Shown: positions 19,704 to 28,689, numbered from the stretch's first letter. The stretch: 64,000 bases of DNA from Bittarella massiliensis (ex Durand et al. 2017) (GCF_017566145.1 NZ_JABFCL010000002.1:1-64000), one strand, 5' to 3'. Translations and numbers: made by a program. Notes: generated from the letters alone by a model not told the origin.

Positions 19704-21200
19704 TCAGCGGCCGGCGGGCAACCGCCCATACGCCGCTGTCTTTTGACGAAGTGTCTGCGCCAGTTCGGGCCCCAGGGCCCCGGGGGTCAGCCGCCAGCAC
19801 CAGTTGCCGCCGGTGGTGGAGGGGGTGTTCATCCGCGCCTCGCTTCCCAGTTCCAGCAGGTCCTGCACCTGAAAGACGCAGAGATCGCAGACACTGGCGA
19901 GGGCGGCCCGCAAAAAGGGGGCGCAGCACCCCTCTTCCGGCAGAAAGCCCAGGTAGTCGGCGGCGTATTGGCGGGTGTGTTCCCCAGCCTTTTCAAACCA
20001 GCCGGCCAGGGTGTCGTTGTCGTGGGTACCGATGTAGACTGTGCTGTTTGGCCGGTGGTTGTGGGGGAGATAGGCGTTGTCACTCCCCCCGTCAAAGGCG
20101 AACTGCAACACCTTCATCCCCGGGAAGCCGGACGCTTCCAGCAGCTCGTGGACGTCGTCGGTCAGGTAGCCCAGGTCCTCGGCGATCAGGGGCAGGCCGT
20201 CGCCCAGTGCCTTTTTCAGCGCCTGAAAGAAGGGGAGGCCGGGCCCGGTCTCCCAGTGGCCGCCCTGGGCGGTCTCATCCCCAAAGGGGATGGCCCAGAA
20301 GCTGGAAAAGCCCCGGAAGTGGTCGATGCGCACCAGGTCGCAGCACTGCAGCTGCAGCCCCAGCCGCTGGATCCACCAGCGGTAGCCCGAGCGCCTCATC
20401 CGCTCCCAGTCGTAGAGGGGGTTGCCCCAGAGCTGGCCGGTGGGGGAGAAGTAGTCGGGCGGACAGCCGGCCACAAAGCGGGGCTGCCGCTCCTCATCGA
20501 GCCAGAAGAGCTGGGGGTTGGCCCAGACGTCGGCCGAGTCCATGGACACGTAGAGGGGAATGTCGCCGATGATGCCCACCCCCTGGGCGGCGGCGTATTC
20601 CTTGAGGGCGGTCCACTGTTTGAAAAAGAGGTATTGCAGGTATTTGTGATAGGCGATGTCATCCTTTAACAGGGTGCGGTAGCGGCGCAGGGCGGCGGGT
20701 TCCCGCAGGCGGATGTCTTCCTCCCACTCCTGCCAGGGACGGCCGCCGAAGTGGCCCTTGAGGGCCATGAAGAGGGCGTAGTCCCCCAGCCAATGGACGT
20801 GCTTGCGGCAGAAGGCGAGAAAGCCCGACTGGTCCGTCTGCTTTTTGGCCCGCTGGTAGGCGGCGCGCAGCACCCCCTCCCGGTGCTGGTAGATGCGACC
20901 GTAGTCCACCCGCTGGGGATCGTCTCCCCAGTCGGGGGCCTCCGCCTCTTCTGGGCGTAGGAGGCCCTCCTCCGCCAGGGTGTCCAGGTCGATGAAGTAG
21001 GGGTTGCCGGCGAAGGCCGAGAAGGGCTGGTAGGGGGAGTCCCCGTAGCTGGTGGGGCCAATGGGCAGAACCTGCCACCACCGCTGCCCGCTGCAGTGCA
21101 GAAAGTCGACCCAATCCCGGGCCGCCCGTCCCAGGGTGCCAATGCCGTGGGGCGAGGGAAGGCTGGTGACAGGGCACAAAATGCCGCTGCTTCGTTCCAT
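19704..21200 (-). CDS. malQ: 4-alpha-glucanotransferase (amylomaltase, GH77)
   Basis: The 498-residue enzyme transfers maltodextrin chains between acceptors, releasing glucose. Signatures are GILCPVTSLPSPHGIGTLG at the start, DLVRIDHFRGF (nucleophile Asp), IAEDLGYL (acid/base Glu), and GTHDNDTLAGW. The frame opens at a TTG (21215), but the ATG at 21200 has GAGGAG 7 nt upstream and gives the normal family N-terminus. It completes the alpha-glucan set encoded by the plus-strand glg operon and precedes the phosphoglucomutase gene by about 50 nt. Confidence 0.95.
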   Translation of the reverse strand: MERSSGILCPVTSLPSPHGIGTLGRAARDWVDFLHCSGQRWWQVLPIGPTSYGDSPYQPFSAFAGNPYFIDLDTLAEEGLLRPEEAEAPDWGDDPQRVDYGRIYQHREGVLRAAYQRAKKQTDQSGFLAFCRKHVHWLGDYALFMALKGHFGGRPWQEWEEDIRLREPAALRRYRTLLKDDIAYHKYLQYLFFKQWTALKEYAAAQGVGIIGDIPLYVSMDSADVWANPQLFWLDEERQPRFVAGCPPDYFSPTGQLWGNPLYDWERMRRSGYRWWIQRLGLQLQCCDLVRIDHFRGFSSFWAIPFGDETAQGGHWETGPGLPFFQALKKALGDGLPLIAEDLGYLTDDVHELLEASGFPGMKVLQFAFDGGSDNAYLPHNHRPNSTVYIGTHDNDTLAGWFEKAGEHTRQYAADYLGFLPEEGCCAPFLRAALASVCDLCVFQVQDLLELGSEARMNTPSTTGGNWCWRLTPGALGPELAQTLRQKTAAYGRLPAGR

Positions 21201-21437
21201 GAAAACGCTCCTCAAAAGGCGCCGCCAATTGTAAAAAGAGCAGAGAAAAACCCGCTCATATAGGAATATGCCAAAAAGATTGGAATATATTTGTACGTGT
21301 TACACGAAAACACAAAAGGCGAGAACCGTTAATTTGTTTATTTTATTCTACGGCTTTTCTTCCTGCAAGTCAATATCTGGGGGGCATTTTCGGATGTGTC
21401 ACGGGGGAAAAAGGGCGGTCAAAAAAAGGCGAAACGG
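21201..21437. other. Intergenic region with malQ leader and an 11-bp palindrome
   Basis: This AT-rich region should contain the malQ promoter. CGTGTTACACG at 21296-21306 is a perfect odd-length palindrome about 100 nt before the malQ start and may be an operator for a sugar regulator. TATATT lies beside it on the minus strand, but no clear -35 box goes with it. Confidence 0.45.
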
Positions 21438-21467
21438 TTGACAAGGCGGGGGGAGGTGTGGTATAGT
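21438..21467 (+). promoter_or_regulatory. Sigma-A promoter of the solitary 5S rRNA gene
   Basis: Perfect TTGACA at 21438-21443 and TATAGT at 21462-21467 with an 18-bp spacer lie about 18 nt before the 5S sequence. The spacer is very G-rich. Confidence 0.85.
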
Positions 21468-21484
21468 AAACACCGTCAAAGACA

Positions 21485-21600
<116 letters not shown>

Positions 21601-21602
21601 AC

Positions 21603-21638
21603 AAAAAGAGCGGCCTGTGAAAACAGGCCGCTCTTTTT
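21603..21638 (+). terminator. Terminator of the solitary 5S gene
   Basis: A perfect 16-bp stem (AAAAAGAGCGGCCTGT and its complement) around a GAAA loop ends in TTTTT. Confidence 0.94.
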
Positions 21639-22060
21639 GTGCCCCTCTCATCTGCCCCGTGGCCATCTCTGCGGCCCTGCCATGGCGGACAAAAGGGCAG
21701 GCGGCGTTTGGGCTGCGAATGGAGGTGGGCTTGGCTATGGAAGTGCCGTAGCCGCACCGGCTGCCGGTCGGCCCTCGCCTGCGCCGCCGCGTTTGTTCAG
21801 CGGGCAGAATTGTGGACTGGGGCCTCCCTGTTTATGGCCGGAATTTGCCTTTTTCGATGCACCCCATCTTTTCCGACTGGGCGCCCCTACCCAGCGAGCC
21901 CCCAACGGCTGCGCTGAAAATTGGGGGCGAAGAAACTCTTCGGGGCGGGGGAAGGGCGTTTTCCCGCCCTGGGCTCTGCCGTTTGCTGGAGCTGTGGTGG
22001 AGCGCTGCCGTTGGGCAGCCCCTCTTTTTAGGGCGCTGTAAATAAAAAATTTGCAAAAGT
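21639..22060. other. Intergenic region between 5S and the ECF sigma operon
   Basis: About 420 nt, very GC-rich until an AT-rich end at 22035-22060. Open frames on both strands overlap, have no ribosome sites and show no family motif; I see no gene. Confidence 0.5.
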
Positions 22061-22087
22061 TGAAGACAGAGGCGGCCCTCGATCGTC
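22061..22087 (+). promoter_or_regulatory. Candidate ECF-type promoter of the sigma operon
   Basis: TGAAGAC at 22061-22067 and CGTC at 22084-22087 are 16 bp apart, the shape of ECF sigma promoters (TGAAC-like -35, CGTC -10). Its position before an ECF gene suggests autoregulation. Confidence 0.5.
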
Positions 22088-22125
22088 TTATAGATAGAGC
22101 CGCCTGAAGGGAGGGAATGCCAGGG

Positions 22126-22647
22126 ATGCGGGAGAGCGAATTTGAAGAGCTGATGAAGCAGTACCAAAACCTGGTGTTCACCGTCTGCTACCAGTTGGTG
22201 GAGGACTACCAGGAAGCGCAGAACCTGACCCAGGAAACCTTTTTGGCGGCCTACCGCTTTGTCGACAACTGCGAGGGCAAACACATCCGCCCCTGGCTCT
22301 GCCGGGTGGCGGCCAACAAGGCCAAGGACTATTTAAAGAGCAGCTACCGCCGCCGCACCCAGCTGGACGGCGAGGGGGCGCTGGCCGCGGCGGTGGCCGA
22401 TCCCTCGCCACCGCCGGAGCAGCAGTACATACAGAGGGAGTCGCGGGAGCGGGTGGCCGCCGCCATCAAGGGGCTGAAAGAGCCCTACCGCAGTGTGCTG
22501 GCCCTCTCCCTATTGGAGGAGAGGACTGCCGCCGAGATCGCCGTCACCCTGGGCCGCCCCCTGAAAACGGTGCAGACCCAGCTGGCCAGAGGGCGGGAAC
22601 GGCTGAAAAAACAACTGGAAGGGGAGAGAGAAGATGACGCTGTTTGA
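22126..22647 (+). CDS. ECF-subfamily RNA polymerase sigma factor
   Basis: The protein of about 173 residues has sigma region 2 (VFTVCYQLVEDYQEAQNLTQ and ETFLAAYRF) and region 4 (LLEERTAAEIAVTLGRPLKT, then RGRERLKKQL) with no region 3, as in ECF factors. Two starts are possible: ATG 22117 is only 1 nt from GGAGGG, so ATG 22126 is preferred. The next gene, overlapping by 14 nt, encodes a zinc-type anti-sigma factor, so this factor is probably held inactive at the membrane until envelope stress. The regulon is unknown. Confidence 0.9.
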   Translation: MRESEFEELMKQYQNLVFTVCYQLVEDYQEAQNLTQETFLAAYRFVDNCEGKHIRPWLCRVAANKAKDYLKSSYRRRTQLDGEGALAAAVADPSPPPEQQYIQRESRERVAAAIKGLKEPYRSVLALSLLEERTAAEIAVTLGRPLKTVQTQLARGRERLKKQLEGEREDDAV

Positions 22648-23083
22648 CCGAGATGGGCACCTGACCGGCCAGGCCCTTGCGGCTTTGCAGGCCGGCGGCC
22701 TGACGGGAGAGAGCCGCCTCGAAGTGGCCGAGCACCTGGCCAGCTGTGACCGCTGTGTGGCCGCTTACAGCGCACAGCTCTCCCCCGAAGTGCTGCTGAC
22801 CCCGCGGGAGCCGGTCGCCCCCCGGGTGATGGAGACCCTGCGCCGGCGGGAGCGCCGCCTCCGCCTGCGCCAGTGGGGAACCATGGCGGTGGCCGCCTGC
22901 CTGGCCATTGTCTTTTGGGTGTCAGGGGTTTTTACCGGCAGCTTTTGGTCCCGCACCGAGGGGGAGGAGGCCCCCTCTCTGGTGCGGCAGACCGCGGCCT
23001 TTGTAGATCAGGTGAGCCAGAAGACCGGCGACCTGATGAACCGATTTGATTTGAGAGAGGTATTTCAAAATGAGAAAGAGTAA
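22634..23083 (+). CDS. Anti-sigma factor with HxxxCxxC zinc motif, single-pass membrane protein
   Basis: The 149-residue protein has the ZAS-type motif His34-x3-Cys38-x2-Cys41 (EHLASCDRC), a basic linker and one membrane segment at about residues 82-100, with an extracytoplasmic tail of about 50 residues. Such proteins bind their cognate ECF factor at the inner face of the membrane. The start overlaps the sigma gene by 14 nt, giving tight translational coupling; AGAAG/GGGGAGAG in the end of the sigma gene serves as the ribosome site. Confidence 0.85.
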   Translation: MTLFDRDGHLTGQALAALQAGGLTGESRLEVAEHLASCDRCVAAYSAQLSPEVLLTPREPVAPRVMETLRRRERRLRLRQWGTMAVAACLAIVFWVSGVFTGSFWSRTEGEEAPSLVRQTAAFVDQVSQKTGDLMNRFDLREVFQNEKE

Positions 23084-23636
23084 ATTCTTGACCTTCTTCT
23101 GGTCCCTTCTCCCCGGCGCGGGGCAGATGTATCTGGGGTTGATGCGCCGCGGCGTCTCGCTGATGGCCCTCTTCTTTGGGGCCATCGCCGTCTCGGGGTG
23201 GCTGAACATCGGGCTCTTCCTCTTCGCCATCCCGGTGATCTGGTTTTACGCCTTCTTCGACTCCATGAACCTGGGCGGCCTTCCCTATGACGCTCTGCAG
23301 TACCGCCGCGCCTGCGACGACTTTCTCTGGAAGCCCAGCGACATGGAGGGGCTCAAAAAGCGGTTGGGTGGCAAGACCCAGATTTGGGCCGGCCTGGGCT
23401 GTATCGCCCTGGGGATCTATGTGCTGCTGGACAATCTACTGATGCCCTATCTGCGGCAGGTCCTGGTTTACTCGAGCCCGTTTTGGGAGGTGATCGACAG
23501 TCTGCCCACCCTGGTGGTGGCGTTGGCGGTCGTTGCCTTGGGGTTCTATCTGGTGATCGGCCGCAACAGGCGGGAGAAAGAGGCCCCCTTTGTCCCCTAC
23601 CACGGAGAGGAGGAGAGCGAGCATGACGGAGAGTAA
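23070..23636 (+). CDS. Multi-pass membrane protein (TM2-like)
   Basis: The 188-residue protein starts MRKSKFLTFFWSLLPGAGQM, a basic tail and hydrophobic segment resembling TM2-domain proteins (LPGAGQMYLG). About four hydrophobic segments can be seen: two near the start (residues 8-25 and 35-70), one near 105-125 and one near 150-170. The C-terminus is charged. It overlaps the anti-sigma gene by 14 nt and the next gene by 14 nt. It is probably an envelope-stress accessory protein; its role is not known. Confidence 0.75.
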   Translation: MRKSKFLTFFWSLLPGAGQMYLGLMRRGVSLMALFFGAIAVSGWLNIGLFLFAIPVIWFYAFFDSMNLGGLPYDALQYRRACDDFLWKPSDMEGLKKRLGGKTQIWAGLGCIALGIYVLLDNLLMPYLRQVLVYSSPFWEVIDSLPTLVVALAVVALGFYLVIGRNRREKEAPFVPYHGEEESEHDGE

Positions 23637-24513
23637 CACCCCTCGCGACGAGTGCAGAGAAGAGCCCTTTGCCGCGGGCGCTCCCCGGCAGGAGGGAGCC
23701 GGCAACCCCCAGCCGGGTCCCACACCCGGCGGCCAGACCCCGCCCCCCAGCGGCGGCCCCTGGCAGGGCCCCGGCGCGCCGGTGGGACAGGCGCCGGTCT
23801 ACCCGGCTCCACCCCGCGACAGGCGGCGCCGTGTTGGCACCTTCAGCCTGGGGTTGGCCCTCATCTATGCCGGCGCCCTGGCCATCCTCAACCTGGTGAT
23901 CCCCAATTTTCCGCTGTTGAGCGCCCTGCGCTGGGCCCCGCTGCTGTTGGTGGCCTTGGGGCTGGAGATCATTGCCTCCCATGTGATCTTGCGGGGAGAG
24001 CGGTTCAAGTACGATTTTCTCAGCGGCTTTCTCTGCTTCATGCTGACTTTGGCGGGGGTGGGGGCAGCGGCCGCCACCCCCCTGCTGGACTACTACACCC
24101 CCCAGCGGGCGATGGCCGAGCGGCGGGTGGAGCGCCAGCTGGAAGACCAGCTGTACGAGCAGTTGAAGGACGACGCGCAGATCGCCGGGATGAGCGTCTG
24201 GGTGGACATCCGCGACCCACAGGTGGGGGAGGCGTTCTCCGCCGGTGATTTGGGGGAGATGGATAGCGTGCGCCTAGACGTGGAGTTGCAGGGCGAGTTT
24301 GCCGACAAACTGGCCTTTGCCACCGCCGCGCGGGAGGTGCTGGATCGGCTGGACGCGCTGGGAGTGCGGATGGACCGCATTTCCTTCACAGCCGAGGGGG
24401 AGCGGACCACCTACAGCTTGCGGGTGCAGGATCAGTTTCAACTGCACATGCGCACCGACTTGCTGGAAAAACCGGTCGTCGTCCACGGCGATTCTGTCGA
24501 CGAGATGGAGTAG
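23623..24513 (+). CDS. LiaI/LiaF-like membrane protein
   Basis: The chosen ATG at 23623 has GAGGAGGAG just upstream and overlaps the preceding gene by 14 nt, like the other junctions of this operon; an earlier in-frame start (23590) lies deeper in that gene. The 296-residue protein has a Pro/Gly-rich disordered N-terminus (about 65 residues), then three hydrophobic segments (about 72-90, 95-115 and 132-152) with a LiaI/LiaF-like membrane-domain arrangement, and a 140-residue C-terminal soluble domain. LiaF-type proteins modulate envelope-stress signalling (family knowledge), which fits the sigma context. Confidence 0.72.
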   Translation: MTESNTPRDECREEPFAAGAPRQEGAGNPQPGPTPGGQTPPPSGGPWQGPGAPVGQAPVYPAPPRDRRRRVGTFSLGLALIYAGALAILNLVIPNFPLLSALRWAPLLLVALGLEIIASHVILRGERFKYDFLSGFLCFMLTLAGVGAAAATPLLDYYTPQRAMAERRVERQLEDQLYEQLKDDAQIAGMSVWVDIRDPQVGEAFSAGDLGEMDSVRLDVELQGEFADKLAFATAAREVLDRLDALGVRMDRISFTAEGERTTYSLRVQDQFQLHMRTDLLEKPVVVHGDSVDEME

Positions 24514-24531
24514 GTCCTATATATAGAAGGC

Positions 24532-24565
24532 AAAAGCCCTTCTGCCAATTGGCAGAGGGGCTTTT
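24532..24565. terminator. Bidirectional terminator between the ECF operon and the patatin gene
   Basis: A 15-bp stem, AAAAGCCCTTCTGCC with GGCAGAGGGGCTTTT, around AATT, with A and T runs on both sides. It serves convergent genes. Confidence 0.9.
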
Positions 24566-24571
24566 TGCGGC

Positions 24572-25786
24572 TCATCCCCGCCGGTCTGCCCGGTCGAGGA
24601 CGTAGAGAAAGGCGGCGGCAATGGCCTCTTTGGGGATCACCGTCCCCAACTTGGCGATGTCTAAGGGGTTTTGCAGTTCTCCCGCCATCCGCAGCGCCGC
24701 TTCCTGGGAGAGGGAGCGCTTTTTCCGCCTGGCCCAGACCGCCCGCCGCCCCCGCAGGGAGTCCAAAAAGCCGGCGGCGGTGTAGGTGGGGGTGTGGGGG
24801 ACGGAGAAGAGCTCCCCCGCCACCTCGGCGCAGCGCAGGGCCATGTCCTCGTAGCTGCGCAGCCGGTAGCCGTAGGGGCGAAAGAGGGTGCGCACCGCGC
24901 GCTGCAGCCCGATGCGAGTCAGGGGGGAAAGGCCGCCCAGCAGCGCCTCCAGCTCGGCCCGGGTGACCCGCAGCAGGGGGAGGAGCGCCTCCCCTTCCCC
25001 TCGGACAAAGGTGTAGGCAAACCCATCGCACAGTCCCAGGGCTTTTCGCCCGTCCTGCCCCCCTACCGCCAGGTTGTGGCGGGCCTGCCGGGGGGAAAAG
25101 TCCAGCACCGGCCCCAGATCCCAGTAGCAGTCGATGACTCGGGCGCGTTTGAGGCTGCCCGGCCGCTTGAGACCGGGGGCGTGCAGGTCCACCGCCCAAA
25201 TTTCGTCGGCCCCGCAGCGGCTGGCCAGCTCCACCGGCAGGTTGTCGTAGTAGCCCCCGTCCATATAGAGCTTGCCGTCGATCTCCCACCGCTGCAGGGC
25301 GGGGAAGAGGGAGCTGGAGGCCATCAGATAGTCGATGAGCCTGCCCTCGGGAATGTCGCTGCGGAGTAGGGTGCAGGGCTTGAGGGTGGGGTACTCCACC
25401 GTCACCAGCCCCAGTTCGGTGGGGGAGCGGCGCACCCGCCCCTCATCGATGCAGTCCTCGAGCAGGGATTTGAGAGGAGAGGTGTCGACGCCGCCGTTTT
25501 GCAGGTACCGGCTGACAAATCCCACCGCGGTGGTCACTGCCTCGCCGGGGGAGAGGGTTCCCAGAGCCGCCGCATCCAACTGCAACACCGTCTCGGTGGT
25601 GATCTGCCTCCAGAGGCCCTCCGCCAGGTCCAGGTCGCCCTGGGCAATGAGGGCGGCGTTGAGCGCCCCCACCGAAGTGCCGGTCACCACTCCGAAGGAG
25701 AGCCCCCCCTCCTCGGCCAGGGCCCGGTAAACCCCGATCTCATAGGCTCCCCTAGCCCCGCCGCCAGACAACACCAGTCCCCGCAT
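24572..25786 (-). CDS. Patatin-like phospholipase
   Basis: The 404-residue protein has the patatin catalytic set: oxyanion loop SGGGARGAYE at the N-terminus, nucleophile elbow GTSVGALNA (Ser), and YMDGGYYDNLP with the catalytic Asp. Family members are lipid acyl hydrolases. No signal peptide is seen, so it is likely cytoplasmic or peripheral. The ATG at 25786 has GGGGAGG 7 nt upstream; the frame continues 11 codons further up without a ribosome site. It stands alone, convergent with the ECF operon. The C-terminal 150 residues are Arg-rich and not recognised. Confidence 0.88.
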   Translation of the reverse strand: MRGLVLSGGGARGAYEIGVYRALAEEGGLSFGVVTGTSVGALNAALIAQGDLDLAEGLWRQITTETVLQLDAAALGTLSPGEAVTTAVGFVSRYLQNGGVDTSPLKSLLEDCIDEGRVRRSPTELGLVTVEYPTLKPCTLLRSDIPEGRLIDYLMASSSLFPALQRWEIDGKLYMDGGYYDNLPVELASRCGADEIWAVDLHAPGLKRPGSLKRARVIDCYWDLGPVLDFSPRQARHNLAVGGQDGRKALGLCDGFAYTFVRGEGEALLPLLRVTRAELEALLGGLSPLTRIGLQRAVRTLFRPYGYRLRSYEDMALRCAEVAGELFSVPHTPTYTAAGFLDSLRGRRAVWARRKKRSLSQEAALRMAGELQNPLDIAKLGTVIPKEAIAAAFLYVLDRADRRG

Positions 25787-25939
25787 GCCGTCACCTCCCC
25801 TTCCCGCCTCTGCTTGCAAAGCGGGTGATTTGATTTTATTCTACCACAAGTCTGCCCCGCTCGACCTCTCTTTTTGCGGGGCTTCAAATATACAGAGAAT
25901 GCATTAAAAATGAATAATATACCGCATAAATTTATATTT

Positions 25940-25968
25940 TTGACGTTTCACACAAAATAGGATAAAAT
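25940..25968 (+). promoter_or_regulatory. Sigma-A promoter of the MBL-hydrolase / amino-acid importer genes
   Basis: TTGACG at 25940-25945 and TAAAAT at 25963-25968 with a 17-bp spacer. The 5' leader of about 125 nt contains an AT-rich dyad (GTGC..TATAATTATA..GCAC, 26028-26046) and a small hairpin near 26050-26063; no riboswitch class is recognised. The rest of the 311-nt gap holds no gene. Confidence 0.75.
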
Positions 25969-26097
25969 TAAATGCGAATAATAGGCGGGAATAGAGGAGA
26001 AAAGGGGTGGACAAATGGGCGGCACGTGCGTATAATTATACATGCACTCCCTCGAACGAGAGGACAGCACCCCAAAACACACAAGGAGGAATTTCTC

Positions 26098-26991
26098 ATG
26101 CCCGAAAAGATTGCCGACGCCGTTCAGCCAGATGCCTGGTACGAGGCGCTGCCCAGACCCCAGTACGCGACCCTGGAAGCGGTCGAGCAGCCCGACCCCT
26201 GGTTCTCGGTTTACAGATTGCCCTGCGACGTCTACGCCATCTACGAGCCGGGCCACTTCCAGGAGGTCATCTCCTACCTGGTTCTGGGCGGCGAGAAAGC
26301 CCTCCTCATCGATACCGGCATGGGGATGGGCAACATCAAAAAGGTGGTGGACGTTCTCACCGACAAGCCGCTGGTGGTGGTCAACACCCACAGCCACTTC
26401 GACCACATCGGCTGCAACTGGATGTTTGAGAAGGTGCACATCTACAACCACCCCGGCGCCATCAGACGGATGAAAGAGGGGCTTACCCACCAGGAGGTGG
26501 AGGCCAACTTAAAACCCGGTTCCAACTGGATTCCCTATCCCGAGGACTTTGTCCCCGAAGAGTACGCCATCAAGCCCTGCAACTACCAACCCATCGAGAG
26601 CGGGCACCAGTTTGACCTGGGCGGCCGGGTGCTCACCGCCTTCAACACCCCCGGGCACTCGCCCGACAGCATCATGCTCGCCGACGACGGCAACAAGCTG
26701 CTCTTCACCGGCGACACCTTCTACCCCGCCACCCTCTATGCCCACCTGGACTCCCACGACGGGCTCAAATCGGTCATTGACACCTATAAAAAGACCATGG
26801 AAGAGGTGGCCGCCAAATACAGCGATTACACCCTCATCTGCTCCCACAACGAGCCCATGAGAGAGGGCAAGACCCTCGGCCAGGTGGCCGACGCCTTTGC
26901 CGCCATCGAGACCGGCAACCTGCCCTACCAAGAGGATGAAAATCACCTGAAAAAGTACACTTTTGGCGGCTTCTGTATCGTCACCCTGTAA
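26098..26991 (+). CDS. Metallo-beta-lactamase-fold hydrolase
   Basis: The 297-residue protein has the MBL metal motif THSHFDHIG, the preceding strand LLIDTGMGMGNI, later GHSPDSIML and FTGDTFY, and a final His (CSHNEP). All usual metal ligands seem present, so it should be an active zinc hydrolase; the substrate is not evident. AAGGAGGA lies 7 nt before ATG 26098, which decides the start over the open frame from 25972. The amino-acid importer follows 76 nt later with no terminator between, suggesting a shared transcript. Confidence 0.88.
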   Translation: MPEKIADAVQPDAWYEALPRPQYATLEAVEQPDPWFSVYRLPCDVYAIYEPGHFQEVISYLVLGGEKALLIDTGMGMGNIKKVVDVLTDKPLVVVNTHSHFDHIGCNWMFEKVHIYNHPGAIRRMKEGLTHQEVEANLKPGSNWIPYPEDFVPEEYAIKPCNYQPIESGHQFDLGGRVLTAFNTPGHSPDSIMLADDGNKLLFTGDTFYPATLYAHLDSHDGLKSVIDTYKKTMEEVAAKYSDYTLICSHNEPMREGKTLGQVADAFAAIETGNLPYQEDENHLKKYTFGGFCIVTL

Positions 26992-27067
26992 GATGCATTT
27001 CTGTTTTTATAAAGAGCCTGGGCAATGGAAAGAGACGCCCGGCGGATATTGAGAGGAGAAACAAAAG

Positions 27068-27868
27068 ATGAACGCATTTAAGAAAATTTTGGCAACCACC
27101 CTGGCGCTGAGCATCGGCGCCCTGTCCCTGGCCGGCTGCGGTGGCAAAAAGACCGAGGGCACCGGCAAGGCCTACGACAAAGAGGTCATGACCCCCGGCA
27201 AGCTGGTGGTGGGCATCTCCGCCGACTACCCGCCCTACGAGTCCCTGGGGACCGACGGCAAGGTCGAGGGCTTTGACGTGGACATGGCAAACGAGCTGGC
27301 CAAGTACATGGGCAAAGACGGCAAGGCCATCGAGGTGGAGTTCAAGAACATGGACTTCCACAGCATCATCACCGCCCTGCAGGCCGGGCAGATCGACGTG
27401 GGCATCTCCGCCTTCACCTACGATCCCGAGCGCGACTGCCTCTTTAGCGACACCTACCTGACCAGCGAGCAGCTGGTGGTGGTCAGCAAGGAGTCCGGCT
27501 ACAAAAACCTGAACGACCTGACCGGCAAGAAGATCGGCGCTGGCACCGAGACCACCGGCGCCAAGGCCGCCGAAGAGAACATCAAAGACGCCAAAATCTC
27601 CAGCCCTGGCGACTACACCGTCATGTTTGAGGCCCTGAAAACCGGCGCTCTGGACGCGGTGGTCTGCGACGGCCAGGTGGCCAAGAACTATGTCGCCGCC
27701 AACAGCAGCCTGGAAATCCTCGGCGACCCCCTGGTGAAAGAGGAAAACCAGATCATCGTCAAAAACGGCAACGACGAACTGCTCAAAGAGATCAACAGCG
27801 CCATCAAGCAGTTCCTGGCTTCCGATGCGCCCCAGCAGCTCAAAGACAAGTGGGGGATTGAGGGCTAA
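27068..27868 (+). CDS. Polar amino-acid ABC transporter substrate-binding lipoprotein
   Basis: The 266-residue protein has a lipoprotein signal with lipobox LAGC (lipidated Cys24), then a family 3 solute-binding fold: LVVGISADYPPYES, VEGFDVDMANELAKYMG, and QIDVGISAFTYDPER. It binds a polar amino acid outside the membrane and delivers it to the permease at 28018. The ligand cannot be told from sequence; the family includes glutamine, arginine and cystine binders. Confidence 0.92.
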   Translation: MNAFKKILATTLALSIGALSLAGCGGKKTEGTGKAYDKEVMTPGKLVVGISADYPPYESLGTDGKVEGFDVDMANELAKYMGKDGKAIEVEFKNMDFHSIITALQAGQIDVGISAFTYDPERDCLFSDTYLTSEQLVVVSKESGYKNLNDLTGKKIGAGTETTGAKAAEENIKDAKISSPGDYTVMFEALKTGALDAVVCDGQVAKNYVAANSSLEILGDPLVKEENQIIVKNGNDELLKEINSAIKQFLASDAPQQLKDKWGIEG

Positions 27869-27934
27869 GCGCTCTGTCACTGCCCTGCGGGAAGCAACCG
27901 TTTCAGCGGGAGGGCCCCGTGTCCCCCGGCGAAC

Positions 27935-27965
27935 AGAGGAGGCAGGCCCCCGGGCCTGTCCTCTC
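27935..27965 (+). promoter_or_regulatory. Intercistronic hairpin between binding protein and permease genes
   Basis: AGAGGA..CAGGCC pairs with GGCCTGTCCTCT (12 bp with a 2-nt bulge) in the 149-nt gap. It has no T run. Such hairpins commonly stabilise the upstream mRNA so that binding protein exceeds permease. Confidence 0.6.
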
Positions 27966-28017
27966 GCCGTCTCGGGGTGTCCGCTGTCGACTAATTGAGT
28001 AAAGGATTGTTCGGATT

Positions 28018-28689
28018 ATGGGAAAAATTTTTGCGGCAGACAATCTGCTGTTTATGGCCCGCTCCGCCGGCTGGTCCATCATCATCGCCGTCTGCGCCCT
28101 GCTGGCCGGCACGGTGTTGGGCATTCTGGCGGCGGCGGCCCGCATCTCCAAGAGCAAAATTTTGCGGGCCATCTCCACTGTCTATGTGGAGTTTATCCGC
28201 GGCACCCCTATGCTGGTGCAGATTCTCTTCTGGTTTTTGGGATTCCCGGTGGTCTGCAAGGCGATCACCGGCTCGGCTGTCAACATCGACCCCTACGCCA
28301 TCGGCATCATCGCCATGGGCATCAACAGCGGCGCCTACTCCTGCGAGCTCATCCGCTCGGCCATCATGGCCGTCGACCGGGGCCAGTGGGAGGCCGCCCA
28401 GTCCCTAGGGCTGAGCTACACCGGGATGATGCGCCACATCATCCTCCCCCAGGCCTTTAAGCGAATTGTCCCCCCCCTGGTGAGCGAGTTTGTCACCCTG
28501 ATCAAGGACTCCTCCCTGATTTCCACCATCGGCGCGGTGGAACTGACCCAGAGCGCCAAGGTGCTGGGGGCCCGGTACTACAACTTTATCCCCCCCCTGG
28601 CCCTGGCCTGTGTGGTCTACCTGACTTTGACCCTGACCATCTCCCACTTTGGCAAGAAGATTGAAAGGAAGTTGGCTGAAAGTGATTAA
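28018..28689 (+). CDS. Polar amino-acid ABC transporter permease
   Basis: The 223-residue HisM/GlnP-type protein has about five membrane segments and the signature loop for ATPase docking, [34 protein letters not shown] is the typical family motif near residue 60. It works as a dimer with the ATPase encoded immediately downstream. AAAGGA about 9 nt before the ATG is the ribosome site. Confidence 0.94.
   Translation: MGKIFAADNLLFMARSAGWSIIIAVCALLAGTVLGILAAAARISKSKILRAISTVYVEFIRGTPMLVQILFWFLGFPVVCKAITGSAVNIDPYAIGIIAMGINSGAYSCELIRSAIMAVDRGQWEAAQSLGLSYTGMMRHIILPQAFKRIVPPLVSEFVTLIKDSSLISTIGAVELTQSAKVLGARYYNFIPPLALACVVYLTLTLTISHFGKKIERKLAESD

Noticed and set aside
18111..20669. An 852-codon open frame opposite pgcA and malQ
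   Set aside because: Shadow of two enzymes with complete catalytic motifs on the other strand; Gly/Val/His-rich low-complexity translation.
25972..26097. Upstream part of the MBL frame as coding
   Set aside because: It lies in the 5' leader just after the promoter; a strong ribosome site stands before ATG 26098.
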